Assembly: GCF_008369915.1 (NCBI RefSeq)
Contig: NZ_VSRN01000001.1
Span: forward strand, 3,778,501-3,842,500
Length of the DNA stretch: 64,000 nt
From: Dyadobacter sp. UC 10
Lineage (GTDB): Bacteria; Bacteroidota; Bacteroidia; Cytophagales; Spirosomataceae
Direction of reading: 5' to 3'
In this document: positions 45,333 through 54,563 of the stretch, piece after piece
Layout: each line of letters opens with the position of its first letter
How positions within the stretch are numbered: position 1 is the stretch's first letter
The notes under the pieces: model-generated
Seen by the model: only the letters and a program-made list of their open reading frames with translations
What the model was told of the DNA's origin: nothing
Databases searched by the model: none
Translations under genes and position numbers: made by a program

Positions 45333-46493
45333 ATGCATTTTACATCCCGGCTGAAATCCAAATTGCCGAATATAGGAACGACGATCTTTACCAGAATGTC
45401 AAAGCTGGCTGAGGAGTACCAGGCGCTCAACCTGTCGCAAGGTTTCCCTGAATTTGACTGTTCGCCGGATTTGCAGCGATTGGTTGATAAATACATTCGG
45501 TCGGGGAAAAATCAATATGCGCCGATGGCAGGGGTAATGCCTTTACGGGAAGCTATTTCGAAGAAAACATACGAATCTACGGGCAGGGAATATCACCCGG
45601 AAACTGAAATTACAATCACCAGTGGCGCTACTGAGGCCTTGTATGTGGCCATTACGACGATTGTGAATCCCGGAGACGAGGTGATCGTTTTCGAGCCTGC
45701 TTATGATAGTTATGTCCCCGCAATCGAGCTTTGTGGGGGTATTCCGATATTCGTCACGCTGGATCCGCAGTATGATTCCATCGACTGGAAAGCCGTAGCA
45801 TCGAAGATCAGTGAAAAAACGGTCGCTATTTTGATCAATACGCCGCATAACCCGACGGGAAATGTGTGGTCGCAACGTGATTTGCAGACTTTGGCGGAAC
45901 TGGCGGAAAAGTATGATCTGCACGTGATCAGCGATGAAGTTTACGAGCATATTATTTTCGATGGCAGCTCTCACATTTCTGCGGCATCCATTCCAGCTCT
46001 TGCGTCGCGCACTTTCCTTTGTGGTTCATTTGGTAAAACATTTCACACGACCGGCTGGAAATTGGGCTATTGCCTGGCGCCGGCTGCATTGACTACTGAA
46101 TTCCGGAAAATCCATCAATTCCTCGTTTTTAGTGTGGTAACCCCATTCCAGTTTGCAGTGGCGGAATATCTTCTGGAACCCGGGCATTATTTAAAATTAT
46201 CAGATTTTTATCAACAGAAAAGAGACCTGTTTTTGCAGGCTGTGGAGGGTATTGGTTTTACCGCGAAACCGGCGGAAGGTACCTTTTTTCAAAATCTCTC
46301 CTATCAGAGTTTGTCTGACGAAAACGACGTATCCCTTGCTGAGCGATTGACCAGAGAATTTAAAATCGCTTCCATTCCGGTTTCCGCATTTTATAGCCAA
46401 CCTGTTCAATTCAAAACGTTGAGGTTCTGTTTCGCAAAAAATGACGAAACCCTGTTGAAAGGAGCTGAATATTTGCAGAAGGTTATTTGGTAA
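45333..46493 (+). CDS. PLP-dependent aminotransferase (methionine aminotransferase-like)
   Basis: A 386-residue class I/II aminotransferase. It opens with the YbdL-type sequence LPNIGTTIFTRMSKLAEEY and ALNLSQGFPEFDCS. The PLP lysine is in CGSFGKTFHTTGWKLGY, with the aspartate and tyrosine of DEVYEH and the cofactor asparagine in NTPHNPTG. YbdL-like enzymes convert alpha-keto acids to methionine or phenylalanine and take part in methionine salvage. No other salvage gene is present nearby. Confidence 0.9.
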   Translation: MHFTSRLKSKLPNIGTTIFTRMSKLAEEYQALNLSQGFPEFDCSPDLQRLVDKYIRSGKNQYAPMAGVMPLREAISKKTYESTGREYHPETEITITSGATEALYVAITTIVNPGDEVIVFEPAYDSYVPAIELCGGIPIFVTLDPQYDSIDWKAVASKISEKTVAILINTPHNPTGNVWSQRDLQTLAELAEKYDLHVISDEVYEHIIFDGSSHISAASIPALASRTFLCGSFGKTFHTTGWKLGYCLAPAALTTEFRKIHQFLVFSVVTPFQFAVAEYLLEPGHYLKLSDFYQQKRDLFLQAVEGIGFTAKPAEGTFFQNLSYQSLSDENDVSLAERLTREFKIASIPVSAFYSQPVQFKTLRFCFAKNDETLLKGAEYLQKVIW

Positions 46494-46533
46494 CACGAAA
46501 AAAGTCGTATCTTGGTGTGACAATATTCGTGTC

Positions 46534-46968
46534 ATGAAAAAAATCTCATATGACAGGCTGGACGACGATGCGCCTCTGCGGATAGCGGCCGAGCCGGAGG
46601 TATTGTACCTGGCGAACCGTACGATTCAGGGATTTAGTATCGGGCAGTTTCAGCAACTGTCTCAGAGCCTTTCGTTTACGCAGCTGGAATGGGCGGATAT
46701 TCTGCATATCAGTGACAGAACTTTGCAACGATATATGAAGGATAACAAGCCTTTTGAAGGGCTGTATGCCGAGCATCTCTATCAGCTTCAGAATATGGCA
46801 AATCTGGGTTTGCAGGTATTCACTTCTCCCAAAGCATTAGAAGATTGGCTCCGAAAACCGCGTATGGTACTGGGCGAAATGCAGGATTTCTCGACCCTGA
46901 AATCGTTCTGGGGCGTGAAGCTGATCGCCAATGAGCTGGGCAGGATCGAACATGGAGTTTACATATGA
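46534..46968 (+). CDS. Xre/MbcA/ParS-type antitoxin (DUF2384)
   Basis: A 144-residue antitoxin of the RES-Xre class. The N-terminal Xre-like HTH (FTQLEWADILHISDRTLQRYMKDNKPFEGLYAEHLYQL) and the C-terminal DUF2384/MbcA part (LGLQVFTSPKALEDWLRKPRMVLG, then SFWGVKLIANELGRIEHG) are intact. Its stop overlaps the toxin start by four bases (ATGA). It should neutralise the toxin and repress the operon. The start is the ATG at MKKISYD, 40 bp after the aminotransferase. Confidence 0.92.
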   Translation: MKKISYDRLDDDAPLRIAAEPEVLYLANRTIQGFSIGQFQQLSQSLSFTQLEWADILHISDRTLQRYMKDNKPFEGLYAEHLYQLQNMANLGLQVFTSPKALEDWLRKPRMVLGEMQDFSTLKSFWGVKLIANELGRIEHGVYI

Positions 46969-47432
46969 TGGTATACCGGCTGGCAGCGCGGCAGTATATC
47001 GATGATCTGACAGGTACCGGCGCCAAACTTTTCGGCGGAAGGTGGAACCCGGTTGGGAAGGCTTGCATTTACACGAGTTCCCATATTTCACTCGCTCTGC
47101 TGGAAAAATTTGTCCATGCTAACCACCAGGAAAATATGCAGCGAATCGCGCTGCTACGCATTGAACTGCCTGACGAAAGCGATTTAATCTTTCATACCGA
47201 CGAAAAACTCTTGAAAGAATCCTGGCCTGATGACATTACTTATTCGCAATGGATAGGGGAGCAGGTACTGAGCGACTCTTCTGTTATCACGTTTTCAGTT
47301 CCTTCCGCCATCGTTCCCTCAGAAAGAAATTACATTTTGAATCCGCTGGCAAAGGATTTTAATAGGGTCAAAATAATATCCGTTACAGATTTCACAACAG
47401 ATTTTCGCTTGCTTTCCAAGTTGCTCCCGTAA
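46965..47432 (+). CDS. RES domain toxin (NAD+-degrading)
   Basis: A 155-residue toxin of the RES family. The RES signature is near the N-terminus: YRLAARQYIDDLTGTGAKLF, GGRWNPVGKACIYTS and LALLEKFVH, containing the conserved Arg, Tyr and Glu residues that define the domain. RES toxins lower cellular NAD+ by hydrolysis or phosphorolysis and halt growth. The four-base overlap with the antitoxin gives coupling. The stop codon is 3 bp from that of the convergent permease gene. Confidence 0.92.
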   Translation: MMVYRLAARQYIDDLTGTGAKLFGGRWNPVGKACIYTSSHISLALLEKFVHANHQENMQRIALLRIELPDESDLIFHTDEKLLKESWPDDITYSQWIGEQVLSDSSVITFSVPSAIVPSERNYILNPLAKDFNRVKIISVTDFTTDFRLLSKLLP

Positions 47433-47435
47433 TTG

Positions 47436-48671
47436 TTACTTCTTGAATAATAATGCTTTAATGGGCTGTATTTTGGTAATGATCAGTGTAGGAATCAGTA
47501 GGATTAACCCGGAAATCACTACCGTAGCTATATTGACAGACAGGAAAATAGGCCAGTCAAAAACGATGGGTACTGTGTCCATATAGTAATTCACCGGATC
47601 CAGCGGGATCAGTTTAAACTGGTATTGCAGCCAGCACAGCAGTAGGCCGGTTATGTTTCCGATAATTAATCCGCGCCTCACCATATACAATCCCACCCGG
47701 AAAAACACGCGTCTGATCTGGCTGTTTGGGCTTCCCAATGTTTTTAAAAGACCGATCAAAGGGGTCCGTTCCATGATCATCACCAGCAGGATCGAGATCA
47801 TATTGAAGCAGGCAACAAACAAGATTAAGGTCAGGAAAACGGCTGTATTGCGGTCGAGGAGGATCAGCCAGTCGAAAATCTGCGGATAGGTACTGGTCAC
47901 TTTTTGAAGGAATATGCCGGGCGGAAGGGTAGTTCTCAGCTGATTTGCGATCCTGTCGAGGTCACGGAAATCTTTGAGGTAAATCTCATAGGTACCCACC
48001 GAATCTTTTCCCCAGCCGTTGAGTCTTTGCACCAAACCTAAGTCGCCGATGATGAGATTATTATCAAACTCCTCCATTTGCGTATCGTAAATACCACAGA
48101 TCGTCAGCTTGCGCGGACGGGGCGGGTTTTGCAGAGAATACATGATCACATCGTCGCCGATTTTCAACCGGAGCTCGGCTGCAATTTTGCGACTGATCAG
48201 GATTTCTGAAGAGTAACCGTACTTGATGGAAGATGAATCTGTGTGACTGATCAGTCTGCCCTGTTTCAAGCTGCTTCTGAACGTTTGCCAGTCGTAATCT
48301 TTGCCCACACCTTTTAAAATCACGCCCTTAATTTCTTCCGGCGTTTTCAGAATGCCCGATTTATGCGCGACGGTCTGCCATCTTTTTATTTCCGGAATTT
48401 GTGGTAATGCAATGGAAACCGGATTTAGAACTGGCATCGGGCCTTCCTCGTAGGAATTCCCCTGTGAATAAGAGTTGATATTAATATGCGCGCCGAAAAG
48501 GAAAATCTTTTGCTGAATGGTTTGCTTGAAGCCCAGTAGCACTGCGAAAGCAATAATTCCCACGGAAATCCCGATCGCAATACTGGCGACGCCGATCCTG
48601 GAAACTGTTGCAGAAAACGACCCTGCTTCGTTGTGACGGATGCGTTTGGCGATGAAGGAGGGGAATTGCAA
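47436..48671 (-). CDS. FtsX/LolC-like ABC transporter permease
   Basis: A 411-residue permease with one N-terminal helix (IGVASIAIGISVGIIAFAVLL), a large periplasmic domain (about residues 50-270) and three C-terminal helices. It is like LolC/LolE and MacB-type permeases. Its own ATP-binding partner is not adjacent. LolC homologues release lipoproteins from the inner membrane for delivery to the outer membrane. The N-terminal FIAKRIRHNEAGSFSATVSR motif is typical of the Bacteroidota form. Confidence 0.9.
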   Translation of the reverse strand: MQFPSFIAKRIRHNEAGSFSATVSRIGVASIAIGISVGIIAFAVLLGFKQTIQQKIFLFGAHININSYSQGNSYEEGPMPVLNPVSIALPQIPEIKRWQTVAHKSGILKTPEEIKGVILKGVGKDYDWQTFRSSLKQGRLISHTDSSSIKYGYSSEILISRKIAAELRLKIGDDVIMYSLQNPPRPRKLTICGIYDTQMEEFDNNLIIGDLGLVQRLNGWGKDSVGTYEIYLKDFRDLDRIANQLRTTLPPGIFLQKVTSTYPQIFDWLILLDRNTAVFLTLILFVACFNMISILLVMIMERTPLIGLLKTLGSPNSQIRRVFFRVGLYMVRRGLIIGNITGLLLCWLQYQFKLIPLDPVNYYMDTVPIVFDWPIFLSVNIATVVISGLILLIPTLIITKIQPIKALLFKK

Positions 48672-48807
48672 GGGGAATCAGTTGATTAATTTGTATGTTG
48701 ACAAAAATAAGGGAAAAACTTTACCGGTACGAAAAGGCAAATTTTATTAAGTTGCCGGCATGTAGTTTTTGGAAAGTCAAAAAAGTCCTTCAACAGAATA
48801 AGTTTTC

Positions 48808-50868
48808 ATGCCACTCATCAAAGTAGCTTCCGGAACAGTCAATCAAACGCCCATGGCGTGGGAGTCCAATACACGCAACATTATTCAGGCTATCCGCGAA
48901 GCCAGAAAACAGCAGGTCAGTCTGCTTTGTTTGCCCGAACTGTGTATCACCGGCTACAATTGCGACGACTATTTTTTTGCCCCCGATCTGCTGGTACAGG
49001 CTGAAAAATGCCTGCTTGAAATCGTTCAGGAAACTTCCGGGATGATCTTGGCGGTAGGGCTTCCGGTGCGTCATAATAATAGCATTTATAATGCAGCCTG
49101 TTTGATTTCCAATAAACAGATCGCCGGTTTTTATTGTAAACAAAACCTTGCAAATAACGGCATTCACTACGAAGCCAGGTGGTTTCGCCCGTGGCAGCCC
49201 GGCCAGGTTGAAAGTATTGAGGTGAACCAGATGTTTTACCCGATCGGCGATGTGATCTTTGACCTTGCCACCGGCCCGATCCAGGGCGGCTCGAATGGGG
49301 TGAAAATTGCATTTGAGATTTGTGAAGATGGCTGGGTGTCCAACCGCCCGGCGCGCCGGCATTATGAGCGCGGGGTTGATATTATACTGAACCCCAGCGC
49401 AAGCCATTTTGCATTCAACAAATTTTTAACGCGTGAAAAACTGGTCGTAGACGCTTCCAGATCCTTTTCATGTAGTTATATCTATACTAATTTGCTGGGT
49501 AACGAGGCGGGCCGCGCTATTTACGATGGTGATGCGATGATCGCTTCGAACGGAGAGCTGCTGGCGTCAAGTCAGCGTTTCAGTTATGAAGATTTCCTGA
49601 TCACTACTGCAGTGATTGACACCGATATTACCCGGCTAAGCCAGGTTCAAAGCAAAATAGCAACTGCAATAAAAGATAAGACCTGGCGGGTCCCGGCCCG
49701 GTACGACTTTCCGGATATTGAACCCGTATTGCCGCAAGTTCCTGAAATTGAGCCGTTTGAAAAAGGTGGCGCGTTGAAGGAAGAAGAGTTTGCCCGGGCG
49801 GTTTGTCTGGCATTGTTTGATTACCTGAGAAAAAGCCGCTCCAGCGGATTCACGATCTCGCTTTCAGGAGGTGCGGATTCTTGCGCTTGTACTGCACTTT
49901 GCGGGTTGATGATCCGGCTGGCCGATGAAAGTATTGGTATGGATCGGTTGAAGGAAAAGCTGTCTTACATTAAAAAGATACAGTCGGCCGAAACAGAAGA
50001 AGATTTGGCGAAGGCATTGATTCATAACATTTACCAGGGAACAGAAAACAGCTCGGCTGATACCCTGGAATCGGCCCAAACACTCGCGGAATCCATTGGT
50101 TCCACATTTTATAATATCAATATCAATGGCCTGGTTGAAACCTATAAAGGACTGATAGAGGGGCAAATAGACAGGGAGCTGACCTGGGAGCAGGATGATA
50201 TTGCGCTGCAAAATATACAGGCGAGGGTGCGCGCCCCTGGTGTATGGTTACTGACTAATTTGTCCAATCACCTGTTACTTTCTACATCCAACCGCTCGGA
50301 AGCTGCGGTTGGTTATGCGACGATGGATGGGGATACCGCGGGCAGTATCAGTCCGCTGGCTGGTATCGACAAATTTTATCTGCGTCAATGGTTAAGATGG
50401 CTGGAAACAGTGGGTTGCGAAGTGAAGGGAAAGCATATCCGCATTGAGGGACTTAGAAAAGTGAACAGCCTGCAACCTACCGCGGAACTCCGGCCGCTGG
50501 CCCAAACCCAGACAGACGAGGCGGATCTGATGCCTTATGAATTTTTAAATGAGCTGGAAAGACTTGCGATCCGGGATAAAAAGTCGCCTCTGGAATCTTA
50601 CAGAAACCTGCATGTTCGCTATAAAGGTTTGTATGGGGATGAACAAATACTGGCCTGGACTGAAAGATTTTTCAGGTTATGGAGCCGCAACCAGTGGAAA
50701 CGTGAACGGTATGCGCCTTCTTTCCATCTCGATGATCTTAATCTGGATCCAAGGTCATGGTGCCGTTTCCCGATTCTTTCAGGCGGTTTTGAACGTGAGT
50801 TGGAAGAATTAAGAGCTTATTTCGAGGGAAGTCCGGTGCAGAATGGACGAAAGAGGATCGGATTTTAA
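48808..50868 (+). CDS. nadE: Glutamine-dependent NAD+ synthetase
   Basis: A 686-residue two-domain enzyme that makes NAD+ from deamido-NAD+ using glutamine as ammonia source. The nitrilase-like glutaminase domain (about residues 1-270) keeps the E-K-C triad: E44 in CLPELCITG, K in FYCKQNL and C in FEICEDGW. The synthetase domain has the P-loop SLSGGADSCACTAL (about 349-362), followed by STSNRSEAAVGYATMDGD and other pyrophosphatase elements. Length and motifs are normal. Its stop is shared with the convergent gene. Confidence 0.95.
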   Translation: MPLIKVASGTVNQTPMAWESNTRNIIQAIREARKQQVSLLCLPELCITGYNCDDYFFAPDLLVQAEKCLLEIVQETSGMILAVGLPVRHNNSIYNAACLISNKQIAGFYCKQNLANNGIHYEARWFRPWQPGQVESIEVNQMFYPIGDVIFDLATGPIQGGSNGVKIAFEICEDGWVSNRPARRHYERGVDIILNPSASHFAFNKFLTREKLVVDASRSFSCSYIYTNLLGNEAGRAIYDGDAMIASNGELLASSQRFSYEDFLITTAVIDTDITRLSQVQSKIATAIKDKTWRVPARYDFPDIEPVLPQVPEIEPFEKGGALKEEEFARAVCLALFDYLRKSRSSGFTISLSGGADSCACTALCGLMIRLADESIGMDRLKEKLSYIKKIQSAETEEDLAKALIHNIYQGTENSSADTLESAQTLAESIGSTFYNININGLVETYKGLIEGQIDRELTWEQDDIALQNIQARVRAPGVWLLTNLSNHLLLSTSNRSEAAVGYATMDGDTAGSISPLAGIDKFYLRQWLRWLETVGCEVKGKHIRIEGLRKVNSLQPTAELRPLAQTQTDEADLMPYEFLNELERLAIRDKKSPLESYRNLHVRYKGLYGDEQILAWTERFFRLWSRNQWKRERYAPSFHLDDLNLDPRSWCRFPILSGGFERELEELRAYFEGSPVQNGRKRIGF

Positions 50869-52709
50869 TTGCAAAAACGGATACCCGCCTGGAAGCCCAG
50901 CCAGTGGTAAACCTGCTGGCCTGACCCGGGGTCTGCTCCCAGCCAGATCGGCTGCAACCCCTTTCGGTCGGTTATTTTCAGAATATCCTGATCTGTCGAA
51001 AGTAGGAGGCTGACGGACGGGCCTGCGAATAATGCAAATTTGTTTCCAAGCTTCTTTTCTATCGATATTGAAAACCTGAACAGGCCTGCATTGATCTCTT
51101 CTATTTTCTGATCTTTAAAAAATACGACACTTGCTGTCAGATCTGCATTTGCCGCCCAGCCTTTTCCCAACGGTTGAGCTGTCCCGAAACCGTAACCCAG
51201 GCTTCCCAGCGGCTTGTTAGGGGCCATTCCATTAAAGCTCAACGTGAAAATGTTATAAAATCGGCTCATGCCTGTTTTGAATGCAGTATTGAAATAGCTG
51301 AACTCATCAGTTCCAAATTCATACCTCCGGTAGCCGTTCCGGCGCACGTAACTGAATAACCCGAAAGGTACTGTTGCAGAAGAATCGGCATAGTTGACTG
51401 TCCCGATCTGATGACCGGAGCGAACCGTGTTGGCATAATTGTAGCCCAGCGAAAATTGGTATCCTTTTAAAGTCCCGACTACGACATTACCGACGCCCGC
51501 CAACTGAAAGCCTGAAAAGTTGCCACCTGTGTAATTGATCACATTGTTACCCTGGAACCCTTCGAAATTTCCCAGAGTCAGGTTGAGGAAATTCGAATAT
51601 TGAAAACCACTCACATTTTTTCCGACAATATTACTTATTCCGGCCAGCTGAAACCCCTTTACGTTTCCCCGGACGACGTTGACGAAAGTACCAATCTCGA
51701 ATTTGTCGACTCCTAATGAGTAGCCCGCGAGAAAATTAATGGAATAGTCGTTGATAATATTTCCGCTTAGCCCATGATTAGTCCCAAGAAAAGGTAAAAC
51801 CGACGCCTGAAAAGGTCGGTAGAGTGTATCGGTAATATTTCGGGTATGGACGGCCTGCTTTGCGGAGGCGAATGCGCTGACAAAGCTGTTCTGGACTTTT
51901 TGGTATGTTTTAACAAACCGTTCATATTCTCTTCCGATTACATGGTTGTCGGAATCGCGGATCGGCAAAGTATCTGAAATGGCCTCTTTTGAGTACGCTA
52001 CCTGCGTTTTTGGGATCTCTATCCGATGATAGAGAGAATCTTCCGGAACACTGGTGAATGTTTGAGATATGGGCGAAATCGGGCGGAGCGTATCCGGGTT
52101 CAGGTTAATCTGCAAATAAGTATCCTGCTTGCTGGTAATGGAAATGCTTTTACCCACATATTCTTCCTTTCGAACTTCCAGGCGGATTGTCCCGGTTGAG
52201 GCCGGAAGCCGGATTTTATAATAACCATATTGATTACTCACCGCTGAGGCCAGTGTTGCGGACTCATAGATACTTGCATTGGCCAGCTTATTGCCAGTCC
52301 GATTGTCGATAATGTAACCGTTCAGATTGAATTCTTCCGGTTCCTCAGTCTTTTCCGGTTCTTCTTTTTTTTGAAGAATGATATATTTCCGGCGCTCTTT
52401 GAAGGTTACCTTATTTTTAAAAAGCGCGTTTAAAATGTCTCTCACGCGCTCATCCGAAGCATTTATGGAAACCCGTGCCTTGATATCGATCATATCCGGA
52501 CTGTAAGAAAAACTAAAATTTCCCAGCTCCCCGATCTGCTGCAACGTTTCGTCGAGCGGCTGGTTGTTGACCCGGATGGAAATGCGTTTGTCCAGGATAT
52601 CCTCCGCAGGTGCGGCACTGATGAATGCTAGCGCGACCAGCAGAAACAGTAGTTGGGTGATGCGGATCCTGGTTATCGGCCGAGGGCTATAAATCTTACT
52701 GACAACCAT
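50865..52709 (-). CDS. STN/carboxypeptidase-like surface protein with 16-residue repeats
   Basis: A 614-residue exported protein. After a signal (LLFLLVALAFISAAPAED) come an STN domain (about residues 40-112), a carboxypeptidase regulatory-like beta domain (about 127-200), a linker, and then seven repeats of exactly 16 residues from 336 to 447. Each repeat starts G-F-Q or a near variant (K-F-E, G-Y-Q, G-H-Q), with N at position 9 (8 in the last) and, in most, G at position 12 or 13. Such repeats resemble those of LA_2272-type surface proteins. A beta-barrel-like C-terminus follows. It is the third gene of an ECF sigma/FecR operon but lacks a full TonB-dependent receptor. Confidence 0.82.
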   Translation of the reverse strand: MVVSKIYSPRPITRIRITQLLFLLVALAFISAAPAEDILDKRISIRVNNQPLDETLQQIGELGNFSFSYSPDMIDIKARVSINASDERVRDILNALFKNKVTFKERRKYIILQKKEEPEKTEEPEEFNLNGYIIDNRTGNKLANASIYESATLASAVSNQYGYYKIRLPASTGTIRLEVRKEEYVGKSISITSKQDTYLQINLNPDTLRPISPISQTFTSVPEDSLYHRIEIPKTQVAYSKEAISDTLPIRDSDNHVIGREYERFVKTYQKVQNSFVSAFASAKQAVHTRNITDTLYRPFQASVLPFLGTNHGLSGNIINDYSINFLAGYSLGVDKFEIGTFVNVVRGNVKGFQLAGISNIVGKNVSGFQYSNFLNLTLGNFEGFQGNNVINYTGGNFSGFQLAGVGNVVVGTLKGYQFSLGYNYANTVRSGHQIGTVNYADSSATVPFGLFSYVRRNGYRRYEFGTDEFSYFNTAFKTGMSRFYNIFTLSFNGMAPNKPLGSLGYGFGTAQPLGKGWAANADLTASVVFFKDQKIEEINAGLFRFSISIEKKLGNKFALFAGPSVSLLLSTDQDILKITDRKGLQPIWLGADPGSGQQVYHWLGFQAGIRFCN

Positions 52710-53718
52710 CTCCGTCGAGCCAATATACTTTACCTTCTTTTCTCAGATCCAGGTTGAGGGTTTCCGCAATAACGGCCAGCGTCGCGTCAAGCGGCTCTTT
52801 TTCAAACCTAATGGTCAGTCTGCATTGGGCTATTTGCTCGTTGGTCAGCCGCACATCAACATGGTAACCGTCGCGAATCGTAGATATTACTTCATTCAGC
52901 TCAGTAGCCGTGAAATCGAAGACTTGCGTGCGGTAACCCATTACGTTCATATTTGCTTTCAAGCTTTTAATGGTGTCCGAAGAAATTTCGGCGCTCTGAC
53001 CTTTCATCAGTTCCACCTTTTTCGAAGCTTTGCTTACCTGCACTTTTCCCGTCGCCACATCCACGCGAACCGGCGCTTTCTCATACGCTTTTACATTGAA
53101 TGAAGTGCCCAAAACCCGAATTTCGGTGCCGTTTGCATCGATCACAAAAGGGTGTTCTTTGTCGGGCGTCACATCAAAAAATGCCTCCCCCATTAAGGAA
53201 ACGGTTCTGAGATCTCCGTTAAAATTTTCCGGATAAGTGATCGCCGAATTATAGTTCAGGAAAACCTTTGTCCCGTCAGGTAAAAGCTGTTCTTTGGTAT
53301 TGTTGGTCGTCGCGACTGTCAGCGAATTGGATTGTTCTTGTTGCATGAAAAACCATCCAAATGCCATTACCAGCAAGGCTACAACCGCTGCTGCCCAGAT
53401 CGTTACGGGGAGTTTTTTCTTAACTGGTCTTTGGTCAAAATCAATCCGGCGAGGCTCGGAAGACAGGAGCGGAACAGCTGCGGGGCCCTGATCCATTTTC
53501 TTCTTAACCTTATTCCAGGCCTGGTCAGTATTGACTTCCACTTTTCTCGGAATTGATGCGGTATGCATCCAGATAAAGCGGTAGGTGGCTAGTTCCTGTT
53601 CATTTTCAAGGGAAACAGCCCGCCAATTGTCGACAATATTTTTCTCTTCCTCGGTTGCGGTTTCTGCCAGGTAACGTGCCAGCAGTTCTTCCGATATGTG
53701 TTCGTGAAACTGGCTCAT
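52696..53718 (-). CDS. FecR family anti-sigma factor
   Basis: A 340-residue transmembrane regulator. The cytoplasmic anti-sigma part (SEELLARYLAETATEEEKNIV) precedes one membrane helix (VTIWAAAVVALLVMAFGWFF, about residues 104-123). The FecR domain follows (EQLLPDGTKVFLNYNSAITY to TEIRVLGTSFNVKAYE), and the C-terminal DUF4974 domain ends in KVYWLDGDG. It overlaps the sigma gene by four bases and the STN gene by 14. It should hold the sigma factor until a signal comes from the outside. Confidence 0.93.
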   Translation of the reverse strand: MSQFHEHISEELLARYLAETATEEEKNIVDNWRAVSLENEQELATYRFIWMHTASIPRKVEVNTDQAWNKVKKKMDQGPAAVPLLSSEPRRIDFDQRPVKKKLPVTIWAAAVVALLVMAFGWFFMQQEQSNSLTVATTNNTKEQLLPDGTKVFLNYNSAITYPENFNGDLRTVSLMGEAFFDVTPDKEHPFVIDANGTEIRVLGTSFNVKAYEKAPVRVDVATGKVQVSKASKKVELMKGQSAEISSDTIKSLKANMNVMGYRTQVFDFTATELNEVISTIRDGYHVDVRLTNEQIAQCRLTIRFEKEPLDATLAVIAETLNLDLRKEGKVYWLDGDGCQ

Positions 53719-54341
53719 GACAAAGACGCGATTAATTGTTCAACAAATAAGTAGACAGGCCAGAGCATGGAAGGCAGATAATCAGCCAGCTCGACACGCA
53801 GGATTTTGAGCGCCTTGCCGATCTGGTTTTCAACGGTTTTGATGGAGATCCCCAGCTGATCCGCTATTTCCTGGTACTTCAATTCTTCAAAGCGGCTCAT
53901 CCTGAATGCTTTCTGACACTGTTCGGGCAATATGCTCACCGCCTTCTCGATCCGCTCTTCCAGTTCATTCGCATGGATAACCTCCGTGACCGATTCATAC
54001 GATTCACTCGAGAAATGCAGCGTATGTTCCCGGTGCACTTCACGCACGGAAGCATGTTTGAAACGGTTAAGACAGTGATTATGAACGGCGCGGTACAAAT
54101 AAGACTTCAAAGAAAGCGTAATTTCCAGATCCTGTCTTTTCTCCCAGATCGTTAGAAAAACGGTTTGCACAACCTCTTCGGCTTCTTCAGCATCTTTCAG
54201 CATCGAGGCGGCATAGTTGCAAAGTCGCGGGTAATATTGACGAAAAGTCGTTTCAAACGCCTGTTCGTCGCCCCGCCTGATCGCAGCAACTATATCTGGG
54301 TCGGAAGGTTGCACGGATTTCTGTTTTTGATTTTCGGTCAA
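53715..54341 (-). CDS. RNA polymerase ECF sigma factor
   Basis: A 208-residue sigma-70 of the ECF group. Region 2 is recognised by DIVAAIRRGDEQAFETTFRQ and the -10-binding helix with SLKSYLYRAVHNHCLNRF, region 4 by LPEQCQKAFRMSRFEELKYQ and IADQLGISIKTVENQIGKAL. The start is uncertain. I use the TTG just before TENQKQK because the 43 upstream in-frame codons back to an ATG at 54470 are A-rich and not conserved-looking. It directs transcription of its own operon, under FecR control. Confidence 0.85.
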   Translation of the reverse strand: MTENQKQKSVQPSDPDIVAAIRRGDEQAFETTFRQYYPRLCNYAASMLKDAEEAEEVVQTVFLTIWEKRQDLEITLSLKSYLYRAVHNHCLNRFKHASVREVHREHTLHFSSESYESVTEVIHANELEERIEKAVSILPEQCQKAFRMSRFEELKYQEIADQLGISIKTVENQIGKALKILRVELADYLPSMLWPVYLFVEQLIASLS

Positions 54342-54480
54342 AAATAGAAAATCTCTTTCGATTAGCGGCTGATGATATGTCTGAGCGGTCGCGGTCAAGT
54401 TTAAATCCCTTTTTTTTATGACAATCTTGCTTGCTTTTACCCCCATTTGAGGAAAAAATATTTCTGGCATAGGGGGACTC

Positions 54481-54488
54481 GGGGGGGG
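54481..54488. repeat. Homopolymer tract of eight G
   Basis: An uninterrupted run of eight G (eight C on the coding strand of the sigma factor) lies in the divergent promoter region, 10 bp upstream of the alternative ATG of the sigma gene. The neighbouring bases add further G runs. Confidence 0.6.
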
Positions 54489-54563
54489 AGTTGTCTTGGT
54501 AAAAAAGGGGCATTTAATAGTTCCTAGCGTTTATTACACATCCATACTTATTATTTATTAGCC

